DNA from: Chloroflexota bacterium
Lineage (GTDB): Bacteria > Chloroflexota > Anaerolineae > CG2-30-64-16
Reading direction: 5' to 3'
Length of the DNA: 5,837 nucleotides
NCBI GenBank assembly: GCA_029555885.1
Contig: JAKPQT010000634.1
Coordinates: forward strand, 1 to 5,837
Positions 1-5,837 of this stretch are shown here, one piece after another. The notes under the pieces were generated by a model. That model was not told where the DNA came from. It ran no database searches and worked only from the letters and a program-made list of their open reading frames with translations. Both the position numbers and the translations under genes were made by a program. Numbering within the stretch: the first letter of the stretch is position 1; every line of letters starts with the position of its first letter.

Positions 1-204
1 GCGCCGGACCATCTGCGCGGCCGCGTCATGGCCGTCTACTCATTCATGTTCTTCGGCACCAGCCCGTTCGGCTCGCTGCTCAGCGGCGCGGTCGCGCAGG
101 CCTGGGGCCCGGTCCTGGCCATCATCGCCGGCGCGTCGGCCTGTCTCATCTGCGCAGCCGGCGTGTTCCTGCTTGTGCCAGCCATCCGCAAACCTCAGAG
201 TTGA
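1..204 (+). CDS. MFS transporter, C-terminal fragment (5' end outside window)
   Basis: Frame 1 is open from the first base to the TGA at 202-204 and gives 67 residues, the end of a membrane exporter. The fragment starts APDHLRGRVMAVYSF. The R-G-R-V-M turn followed by a G-x-x-P-x-G-S-L-x-x-G helix (residues about 19-29) is typical of the eleventh membrane segment of major facilitator drug or siderophore exporters of the EntS/DHA3 (MFS_3) type. A second hydrophobic stretch at about residues 37-60 is the twelfth segment, followed by a short polar tail (RKPQS). The family uses the proton gradient to move small molecules across the inner membrane. The substrate cannot be told from this end. The stop codon lies 3 bases before the recN start, so the two are probably co-transcribed. 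Family assignment is fairly sure; the subfamily is tentative. Confidence 0.82.
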   Translation, partial: APDHLRGRVMAVYSFMFFGTSPFGSLLSGAVAQAWGPVLAIIAGASACLICAAGVFLLVPAIRKPQS

Positions 205-207
205 TCT

Positions 208-2016
208 ATGCTGTCCGAACTGCGCATCCGTAATCTGGCGATTATCGACCATCTCGAGCTGACCTTCGGGCCCGGCTTCAATGTGCTGACCGGCGAAACC
301 GGCGCGGGCAAATCCATCATCATCGACGCGGTCAACCTGCTACTGGGCGATCGCGCCTCTCAGGAGGTCGTGCGCGCGGGCGCAGAGCGCACCGAGGTCG
401 AAGGCGAGTTCCAGCTCTCCCCCGCGATTGCCACGCGGGCCGCGCCGCTGCTGGCCGAGCACGACCTGGAAGGCGACCAGCCGGATGTCGTGGTGCTCGC
501 GCGTGAAGTGCGAGCCAATGGGCGTTCAGTCGCGCGCATCAACGGCCGTACCGTCACCACCGCCCTTTTGAGCGAGATTGCCGGGCTGCTCGTGGATGTC
601 CACGGCCAGGGCGAGCACCTGTCGCTGCTGCGCGAGCGCGAGCACACCGGTCTGCTGGACCGTTATGCAGGGCTGACCGACCAGGCCGCGCGGGTGGGTG
701 AGCTGGTGCGCCGGGTACGCTCGGTGCGCCGCGAACTGGAGAGCCTGCGCCAGGACGAGCGCGAGCGGGCGCGGCGCATCGACCTGCTGACATACCAGGT
801 GGAAGAAGTGCGATCCGCTAAGCTCAAGCCGGGCGAGGAGATCGAGCTGGACGCGGAGCGGCGGCGGCTCGCCAACGCGGAGCAACTTGCCAGCCTGAGC
901 AACGAGGCCGCGCTGTTGCTCTCCGGCGGCGACGACGAACAGCCGGGCGCGCTCGACGCGATCGGCGCGGCGGAGCAGGCCGTCAGCCGACTCGCACGCA
1001 TCGACCCGGAGGCCGTCGCGCTGGGCGAGCAGTTGGGCGAAGTGTCCGCGCTGCTCGATGACCTGGCGCGCGAGCTGGCCCGCTATCGCGATGCCATCGA
1101 GTTCAACCCGCGGCGCCTGCAACAGGTCGAGGAGCGGCTGGGCCTGATCCACAGCCTCCAGCGCAAGTACGGCGACACCATCGAGGATGTATTGGCCTAT
1201 GCTGAGCAATCCGCCGCGGAGCTGGCGCGCATCAGCAATGCAGAGGAGCGCATCAGCGGACTGGAGGCCGAGGAGGCGGACCTGCTGCGCCAGATTGGCC
1301 GGCTGGGCGCGGCACTGTCTGCCGCGCGGCGCGCGGCCGGCGAGCGCATAGCGCGCGCCATCGAGGTCGAGTTGGCCGACCTGCAGATGGCGCGGGCACG
1401 CTTCGCTGTGGATGTGGCCTGGACGCCCGATACGGCGGGCGCGGTCGTCGAGGAGCGCGACGCTGCGGCCGCGGGCCAGCCGGCAGGCCGCTATACCTTC
1501 GACGCGCACGGGCTGGACAGCATCGTGTTCCTCGTCTCCGCGAACCCCGGCGAGCCGCTGCGCCCGCTCGCGCGCGTCGCGTCGGGCGGCGAAACCTCGC
1601 GGCTGATGCTGGCGCTCAAGACGGTGCTGGGCCGCGCGGACGAGACGCCCACGCTCATCTTCGACGAGATCGATCAGGGGATCGGCGGTCGCGTCGGCGC
1701 GACGGTCGGGCGCAAGCTGTGGGGGCTGACCGTCCGGAACGGGGAGACCGGGACCCGCGGCAGCGAGGCCGATCCCCCGAACCTCGTCCGCCACCAGGTC
1801 CTCTGCATTACGCACCTGCCGCAACTTGCGGCCTACGGCGACGTACATTTCCATGTAGCCAAGCATGCGAGCCACGATCGGACCTTGACCGAAGTGCAGG
1901 CGCTGGAAGGCGAGCGTCGCGTGACTGAGCTGGCGCGCATGTTGGGCGCGGACACCGCAACCGGCCGCGCCAGCGTGGTCGAGATGATGGCCGAGGTGGA
2001 GCAGAGCAAACGCTAG
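208..2016 (+). CDS. recN: DNA repair protein RecN (SMC-like ATPase)
   Basis: RecN is a cytoplasmic SMC-like ATPase that acts at DNA double-strand breaks, helping RecA-dependent repair and keeping broken ends or sister chromosomes together. The 602-residue product has the full family layout. The N-terminal ATPase half carries Walker A GETGAGKS at residues 29-36. A long Glu/Arg/Leu-rich region, about 150-400, should form the antiparallel coiled coil. The C-terminal ATPase half has the ABC signature SGGE (459-462), Walker B LIFDEID (483-489, Asp486 and Glu487) and the switch histidine in THLPQ (His536). The ATG at 208 is chosen because family members begin M-L-x-E-L-x-I-x-N. Only a weak AGAG (197-200) precedes it, and the upstream stop is 3 bases away, so translational coupling to the exporter is likely. 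The protein is longer than E. coli RecN (about 553 residues). Part of the excess is a polar loop at about 509-526, between Walker B and the switch histidine. No LexA-type operator was recognised upstream. Confidence 0.97.
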   Translation: MLSELRIRNLAIIDHLELTFGPGFNVLTGETGAGKSIIIDAVNLLLGDRASQEVVRAGAERTEVEGEFQLSPAIATRAAPLLAEHDLEGDQPDVVVLAREVRANGRSVARINGRTVTTALLSEIAGLLVDVHGQGEHLSLLREREHTGLLDRYAGLTDQAARVGELVRRVRSVRRELESLRQDERERARRIDLLTYQVEEVRSAKLKPGEEIELDAERRRLANAEQLASLSNEAALLLSGGDDEQPGALDAIGAAEQAVSRLARIDPEAVALGEQLGEVSALLDDLARELARYRDAIEFNPRRLQQVEERLGLIHSLQRKYGDTIEDVLAYAEQSAAELARISNAEERISGLEAEEADLLRQIGRLGAALSAARRAAGERIARAIEVELADLQMARARFAVDVAWTPDTAGAVVEERDAAAAGQPAGRYTFDAHGLDSIVFLVSANPGEPLRPLARVASGGETSRLMLALKTVLGRADETPTLIFDEIDQGIGGRVGATVGRKLWGLTVRNGETGTRGSEADPPNLVRHQVLCITHLPQLAAYGDVHFHVAKHASHDRTLTEVQALEGERRVTELARMLGADTATGRASVVEMMAEVEQSKR

Positions 2017-2026
2017 AACCGCAAGT

Positions 2027-2033
2027 GGAAGGA
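2027..2033 (+). promoter_or_regulatory. Ribosome binding site for the GNAT gene
   Basis: GGAAGGA, a purine-rich Shine-Dalgarno match, lies 4 bases before the ATG at 2038 in the 21-base gap after the recN stop. It supports ATG 2038 over a GTG at 2025 in another frame, which opens only a short overlapping frame. Confidence 0.7.
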
Positions 2034-2037
2034 CGAC

Positions 2038-2886
2038 ATGGAACTCACCCGCTATACGGATGCGCGGGCGTTCATGGCCCGTGTGCAGGCCGCCCTCGAA
2101 GAGACCGAGGCAGCCAACAACCTGATGATCGGCATCACCAACCGTCTCGTGGAGCATCCCGAACGGTTCAAGTTCGCGCCGTATCTCGCCGCTGTGACGG
2201 ACGGCGATGCGGTGGTCGCAGCCGCGGTGATGACCCCGCCCAATCGCGTCATCCTGTACAGCGCCCGCGGCGATGACCCGGCGCCCCTGCGCCTGCTGGT
2301 CGCCGACCTTGTAGCGGGCGGCTGGAGTGCGCCGGGGGTGGTCGGCCCGTCCACGCCGGCAAGGGCGTTCGCAGAGCTATGGCAGATGGAGACAGGCCGC
2401 CCGTACCGGCCCGGCATGAGCGAGCGCGTGTACGAGCTGCGCCAGGTGTCCCCGCCATCAGGGGTGCCGGGCCACCTGCGCCCGGCCCGCGCAGAGGAGC
2501 TGCCCCTGCTGGTCGAATGGATCATCGGCTTCAACCGGGACGCACACCTGACGCCAGATGACCCGGCGACCATCGCAGAGCACCTGACGCAACGCATCGC
2601 GGCAGGCGAGTACTTCGTCTGGGATGACGGCGGGCCGGTCTCGGTCGCAGGTACGGGCCGGCACACGACGCACGGCATGGCGATCGGCCCGGTTTACACC
2701 CCGCTGGAGCTGCGCAACCGGGGGTATGCCTCCGCGTGCGTCGCCGCGCTGAGCCAACGGCTGCTCGACCAGGGCTGGCAGTTCTGCTGCCTGTTCACTG
2801 ATCTGGCGAACCCGACATCGAACACCATCTACCAGCGCATCGGCTACCGGCCGGTGTGCGACTTCAACGAGTATAATTTCGAATAA
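2038..2886 (+). CDS. GNAT family N-acetyltransferase, two-part architecture
   Basis: This 282-residue cytoplasmic protein is predicted to transfer an acyl group from acetyl-CoA to an amine; the acceptor is unknown. The catalytic GNAT fold is the C-terminal half, about residues 148-282. The pantetheine/pyrophosphate loop is R-N-R-G-Y-A (226-231), matching the R-x-x-G-x-A pattern, after the strand GPVYTP. FTDLANPTSNTIYQRIGY (253-270) supplies the Asn258 and Tyr265 positions expected for CoA contact and general acid. The N-terminal half (about 1-140) looks like a second, degenerate GNAT unit. It has strand patterns such as YLAAVTDGD and VVAAAVMTPP but no R-x-x-G-x-G/A loop, so it is probably structural or helps bind the acceptor. 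The gene sits 21 bases after recN and 8 bases before the peptidase gene, consistent with an operon. Membership of the superfamily is sure. Whether the target is a small molecule, peptide or protein cannot be said. Confidence 0.92.
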   Translation: MELTRYTDARAFMARVQAALEETEAANNLMIGITNRLVEHPERFKFAPYLAAVTDGDAVVAAAVMTPPNRVILYSARGDDPAPLRLLVADLVAGGWSAPGVVGPSTPARAFAELWQMETGRPYRPGMSERVYELRQVSPPSGVPGHLRPARAEELPLLVEWIIGFNRDAHLTPDDPATIAEHLTQRIAAGEYFVWDDGGPVSVAGTGRHTTHGMAIGPVYTPLELRNRGYASACVAALSQRLLDQGWQFCCLFTDLANPTSNTIYQRIGYRPVCDFNEYNFE

Positions 2887-2890
2887 GGAG
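2885..2890 (+). promoter_or_regulatory. Ribosome binding site for pepF, overlapping the upstream stop codon
   Basis: AAGGAG is a strong Shine-Dalgarno sequence 4 bases before ATG 2895. Its first two bases are the last two of the TAA stop of the acetyltransferase gene (2884-2886). Ribosomes ending on that gene would therefore sit on the start site of the next, a sign of coupled translation. Confidence 0.8.
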
Positions 2891-2894
2891 TCTC

Positions 2895-4700
2895 ATGAGC
2901 GCATCGACAATCCCAACGCACAGCGAGATCGACCCTCGCTTCACCTGGAATGAACCCAGCGTCTTCCCGACGCCTGCGGACTGGGAGGCCGAATATCGCA
3001 GCGTCAGCGAGGCGCTGGACGGCCTGAAACAGTACGTGGGACGGCTGGCGGAGAGTCCCGCGGTGCTGGCCGCGGCATTTACAGCCCTGCAAGACATCAT
3101 GGCCCGCGTCGGCAAGCTGTACACCTACGCAGGGATGAGCTACGCGGTGGATACGACCGACCAGGAAGCCGCCAAGCGCAACGGCCGCGCGATGGGGCTG
3201 TACGGGCAGGCGATGGCAGCCATCGCGTTTGTGGACCCGGAGCTGCTCGGCATGGGCGAGGCGAAGCTGCGCGGCTGGGTCGCCGAAGACCCGACGCTGG
3301 CCTACCTGGGCCAGTACGTGGACAACCTCTTTCGCCGCCAGGCGCACGTCCGCTCCGCGGAGGTCGAGGAACTGCTGGGCCTGCTGCTCGACCCGTTCGG
3401 CAACGCCGAAGCCACCTTCAGCAAGCTGGCCGACGCAGATTTCCGCTTTCCGGATGCAATCGGCAGCGACGGCACGCACTACCCCGTCACTCAGGGCACG
3501 CTCGACGGCATCTACGCGCAGTCCGACCGGGAGGCCCGGCGCACCGCGTTCGAGGGCTACACCGACACCTACCTGGCGTACAAGAACACGCTGGCCTCCA
3601 ACTTGCTGACCTCGGTCAAGAACAACGTCTTCATGATGCGTGCGCGCCGGCATCCCTCGACGCTGGAGATGTCGCTGTTCGAGTACAACCTGCCCACGTC
3701 CGTCTTCTATAACTTGCTCGACGTCTTCCGCAAAAATCTGCCGACGTGGCACCGCTACTGGCAGGTGCGGCGCCGTGCGCTCGGCGTGGAGACGCTGCAG
3801 CCGTACGATATCTGGGCGCCGCTGACCGCCGAACGCCCCGCGATTCCGTATGCGCAGGCGGTGGAATACATCACCGCGGGTCTCGCGCCGATGGGCGAGG
3901 AATACGTGGCCGCGGTGCGCCGCGGCTGCGAGGAAGAACGCTGGGTGGATGTCTATCCCTGCAAGGGCAAGATGGGCGGTGCGTTCTCGTCGGGGTCGCA
4001 CGGCACCTTCCCCTTCATCATGATGAGCTACACCGATGATGTGTTCAGCATGAGCACGCTGGCGCATGAGTTGGGCCACTCCATGCACTCGCGGCTCACC
4101 TGGCAGAACCAGCCCGTACTCTACAGCGATTACGGCATGATGGTGGCCGAGACCGCGTCGAACTTCCACCAGGCGATGGTGCGCGGGCACCTGCTGGAGA
4201 CGGTGACGGACCCGAGCTTCCTCATCACAGTCATCGAGGAAGCCATGTCGAACTTCCACCGCTACTTCTTCATCATGCCGACCCTGGCGCGCTTCGAGCT
4301 GGAAGTCCACCAGCGCGAGGAACGCGGGGACGGGATGAGTGCGGACGACATGATCGCGCTGATGGCCGACCTGTTCAGCGAGGGCTACGGCGGCCACATG
4401 GCGGTGGACCGCCAGCGCGTCGGCATCACGTGGGCCACCTTCGCCCACCTGTATATGGACTACTACGTCTTCAACTATGCGACCGGCATCTCCGCGGCGA
4501 ACGCGCTCGCCCGGCGCATCCGCTCTGGCACGCCCGGTGCGGCCGAGGACTACCTGCGGTTCCTCCGCTCGGGCAGCTCCGTCTACCAGTTGGACGCGTT
4601 GAAGATCGCGGGCGTGGACATGACGACGCCCGCGCCGGTGGAGGCCGCGTTCGAGGTGCTGGCCGGGCTCGTGGACCGGCTGGACGGGCTCGTGGGGTGA
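2895..4700 (+). CDS. pepF: Oligoendopeptidase F, M3B family zinc metallopeptidase
   Basis: PepF enzymes are cytoplasmic zinc endopeptidases that cut short peptides (roughly 7-17 residues in characterised members) and serve in peptide recycling. The product has 601 residues, the usual family length, and no signal peptide. It opens with the typical PRFTWNEPSVFPT segment. An N-terminal helical domain (about 110-190) precedes the M3 catalytic domain (about 205-590). The zinc site is H391-E-L-G-H395 in LAHELGHSMHS, with Glu419 in AETASNF as third ligand, 24 residues on. The run GAFSSGSHGTFPFIMMSY before it and DYYVFNYATGISAANALA near the C-terminus are the expected substrate-binding segments. One departure is Gln426, where many PepF proteins have Glu in an A-S-T-x-N-E motif; this may only mark a subfamily. 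The ATG at 2895 is fixed by a strong ribosome binding site 4 bases upstream, and the gene follows the acetyltransferase with an 8-base gap. The symbol is by family resemblance. Confidence 0.95.
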   Translation: MSASTIPTHSEIDPRFTWNEPSVFPTPADWEAEYRSVSEALDGLKQYVGRLAESPAVLAAAFTALQDIMARVGKLYTYAGMSYAVDTTDQEAAKRNGRAMGLYGQAMAAIAFVDPELLGMGEAKLRGWVAEDPTLAYLGQYVDNLFRRQAHVRSAEVEELLGLLLDPFGNAEATFSKLADADFRFPDAIGSDGTHYPVTQGTLDGIYAQSDREARRTAFEGYTDTYLAYKNTLASNLLTSVKNNVFMMRARRHPSTLEMSLFEYNLPTSVFYNLLDVFRKNLPTWHRYWQVRRRALGVETLQPYDIWAPLTAERPAIPYAQAVEYITAGLAPMGEEYVAAVRRGCEEERWVDVYPCKGKMGGAFSSGSHGTFPFIMMSYTDDVFSMSTLAHELGHSMHSRLTWQNQPVLYSDYGMMVAETASNFHQAMVRGHLLETVTDPSFLITVIEEAMSNFHRYFFIMPTLARFELEVHQREERGDGMSADDMIALMADLFSEGYGGHMAVDRQRVGITWATFAHLYMDYYVFNYATGISAANALARRIRSGTPGAAEDYLRFLRSGSSVYQLDALKIAGVDMTTPAPVEAAFEVLAGLVDRLDGLVG

Positions 4701-4703
4701 CGC

Positions 4704-4728
4704 GAATTACGAGTTGTGAATTACGAAT
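4704..4728 (+). repeat. Short AT-rich heptanucleotide-type repeat (three and a half units)
   Basis: The gap between the peptidase and regulator genes reads in 7-base steps as GAATTAC, GAGTTGT, GAATTAC, GAAT. The outer units share the 9-base direct repeat GAATTACGA (4704-4712 and 4718-4726). It is markedly AT-rich compared with the surrounding genes and fills almost the whole 28-base gap. Similar tandem heptamers built on AATTACG occur as intergenic repeats in cyanobacteria and Chloroflexota; identity with those is an inference. It could instead act as an operator with direct-repeat half sites for the regulator that follows. It also supplies the in-frame TGA (4717-4719) that limits the upstream extension of that gene. 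Confidence 0.55.
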
Positions 4729-5837
4729 ATGGCTGACAAGTCGCCGCTGTATCAGCAAATCGGTGAGGCGGTCCGCCAGCAGGTGCTGGAAGGGACGCTG
4801 AAGCCGGGCGACCTGCTGCCGCCCGTACGCGAGATGGCTGGGCGGTGGGGCTGCACGCCAGGCACGGTGCAGCAGGCCTACCGGGAGCTGGCGCGGCAGG
4901 GCCTCGTCATCAGCCGGCCGGGGCAGGGCACGCGCATCGGCGCGACCTTGCCCCCCGCGCCGCCGAACCGGTCGCCCCTGCGCCGGGCCGCGCTCGTGCA
5001 CCAGGCGGAGGCCTTCCTGCTCGAAGTGCTCGCCGCGGGCTACACCCCTGTCGAGGCGGACGCCGCCTTTCGCGCCGCACTGGACCGCTGGCGCGCGCTG
5101 GCGGCAGAGACCACAACCGCAGCTGCCGCGGCGGGAGAAGCTGCGGACCAAGCCATCCTCCGCTTCGCCGGCAGCCACGACCCGGCCGTCTCGCTGCTGG
5201 CGGCGCGCTTCCCTCAGCGCTGTACGGGCTGCACGCTCGAAGTCGCCTTCCCCGGCAGCCTGGGCGGGCTCATCGCGCTGGCCGAGGGCAAGGCAGACCT
5301 GGCCGGATGTCACCTGTGGGATGCGGAGAGCGATACGTACAACGTGCCGTTCGTCCGGCGGCTGCTGCCGGGGCGCCGGGTCGCGCTGGTCACGCTGGCG
5401 CACCGCCGGCTCGGCTTCATCGTGCCGCCCGGCAACCCGGCGGGCCTGACCGCGGTCAGCGATCTCGCGCGACCCGGGCTGCGGTTCATCAACCGGCAGC
5501 GCGGCGCGGGCACGCGCGTCTGGCTGGACGCACAACTGCACGCGCACGGCCTCGCCGCGGGGGACGTGGCCGGCTACACGACCGAAGTCGCGACGCACTC
5601 CGAGGTCGCGCGTGCGGTGGCCGAGGGCCATGCGGACACGGGCATGGGCGTGGAAGCCGCCGCGCTGGCCTATGCGCTCGACTTCGTGCTGCTCACGACC
5701 GAGCGGTATGACCTGGTTATCCCCGCAGAGGTGTTCGCCACGGAGCCTGCCCGCGGCCTGACGGACTGGCTGGCGTCTGCGGAGGGACGCGCCGCGATTG
5801 CGGATCTCGGCGGGTACGAGACCGGGGAAACGGGCCG
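4729..5837 (+). CDS. GntR-type regulator fused to a periplasmic-binding-protein-like sensor domain (3' end outside window)
   Basis: This is a predicted one-component transcription regulator. The frame from ATG 4729 stays open for 369 codons plus two bases to the window edge. Residues 5-70 form a GntR winged helix: SPLYQQIGEAVRQQVLEG, LKPGDLLPPVREMA, then TPGTVQQAYRELARQGLV and the wing RPGQGTRIG. A helical segment (about 80-125) and an alanine-rich linker (about 131-139) lead to a binding-protein-like domain (about 143 onward) of the PBP_like type (PF12727 by recall). It shows GSHD (148-151), N-R-Q-R-G-A-G-T-R (255-263), G-M-G-V-E-A-A-A (305-312) and E-R-Y-D-L-V-I-P (325-332). Related domains are linked to molybdate/tungstate control, so an oxyanion ligand is plausible but not shown. 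The terminal LGGYETGETG resembles the usual C-terminus, so only a few residues are missing. No Shine-Dalgarno sequence precedes the ATG. An in-frame TGA at 4717-4719 rules out a start further upstream, and the GntR motif begins within 8 residues. Targets probably lie to the right. Confidence 0.88.
   Translation, partial: MADKSPLYQQIGEAVRQQVLEGTLKPGDLLPPVREMAGRWGCTPGTVQQAYRELARQGLVISRPGQGTRIGATLPPAPPNRSPLRRAALVHQAEAFLLEVLAAGYTPVEADAAFRAALDRWRALAAETTTAAAAAGEAADQAILRFAGSHDPAVSLLAARFPQRCTGCTLEVAFPGSLGGLIALAEGKADLAGCHLWDAESDTYNVPFVRRLLPGRRVALVTLAHRRLGFIVPPGNPAGLTAVSDLARPGLRFINRQRGAGTRVWLDAQLHAHGLAAGDVAGYTTEVATHSEVARAVAEGHADTGMGVEAAALAYALDFVLLTTERYDLVIPAEVFATEPARGLTDWLASAEGRAAIADLGGYETGETG

Noticed and set aside
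150..210. Possible SOS (LexA) operator before recN
   Set aside because: No E. coli-type CTG-N10-CAG site convincing in context and no GAAC-N4-GTTC-type site was seen. This stretch is also the coding end of the exporter gene.
526..2157. Long open frame (543 codons) on the minus strand opposite recN
   Set aside because: It overlaps recN, whose motifs are all intact on the + strand. Its translation is a low-complexity Arg/Ala/Gln/His/Leu mix with no recognisable motif, as expected opposite a GC-rich gene.
2844..4448. Long open frame (534 codons) on the minus strand opposite pepF
   Set aside because: It is a complementary-strand shadow of a clear M3B peptidase. The product is rich in His/Arg/Gln/Val with no domain signature.
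4665..4695. Repeated 10-mer GGGCTCGTGG at 4665-4674 and 4686-4695, considered as a terminator or operator
   Set aside because: It is a direct repeat, not a hairpin, and encodes the repeating G-L-V heptad at the PepF C-terminus. No T-run follows, so it is neither a terminator nor likely regulatory.
4471..5631. Minus-strand open frame (386 codons) opposite the pepF end and the regulator
   Set aside because: It spans two well-supported + strand genes and the gap between them, and its sequence is compositionally biased without motifs.
4845..5711. Plus-strand open frame of 288 codons inside the regulator region
   Set aside because: The overlapping frame from 4729 carries GntR and binding-protein motifs throughout and is open to the window edge. 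The 288-codon frame is a Gly/Arg/Ala-rich shadow.
1..5837. Defence system, mobile element, CRISPR array or RNA gene
   Set aside because: All but about 60 bases is covered by five recognisable chromosomal genes. No transposase, integrase, repeat-spacer pattern, tRNA or rRNA signature was seen.

Overview
The window is a compact, GC-rich bacterial chromosomal segment with five genes, all on the + strand and separated by only 3, 21, 8 and 28 bases. Three genes are complete; the first and last are cut by the window edges. The protein style (RecN beginning MLSELRIRNLAIID, a PepF-type oligoendopeptidase F, a two-part GNAT acetyltransferase, and a GntR regulator fused to a binding-protein domain) together with a short AATTACG-type heptanucleotide repeat fits a Chloroflexota genome, perhaps Anaerolineae-like. 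This is an inference from remembered family resemblance, not a search result.

Layout: 1-204 is the C-terminal end of a major facilitator superfamily (MFS) exporter. 208-2016 is recN, an SMC-like ATPase of recombinational DNA repair. 2038-2886 is a GNAT acyltransferase with a degenerate N-terminal half and an intact C-terminal acetyl-CoA site. 2895-4700 is an M3B oligoendopeptidase F with an intact HEXXH zinc site. 4729 to the window end is a GntR-type winged-helix regulator joined to a periplasmic-binding-protein-like sensor domain. It lacks a stop codon only because the window ends, apparently a few residues before its natural C-terminus.

The first four genes probably form one transcription unit. 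Spacing is minimal, two junctions have good Shine-Dalgarno sequences (one overlapping the previous stop codon), and recN begins 3 bases after the exporter's stop codon. No terminator-like hairpin was seen between genes. The products do not form an obvious pathway; this looks like a housekeeping run of repair, acyl transfer and peptide turnover. The regulator is set apart by a small AT-rich repeat and has no ribosome binding site. It may belong functionally to genes beyond the right edge, where an oxyanion (molybdate/tungstate) transporter or cofactor genes would be the natural partners.

I found no RNA genes, CRISPR array, insertion sequence or integrated element, and no convincing sign of an undescribed multi-gene system. 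The points most worth a second look are the heptanucleotide repeat serving as the regulator's whole leader, the regulator's domain fusion, and an extra loop in the RecN ATPase head.
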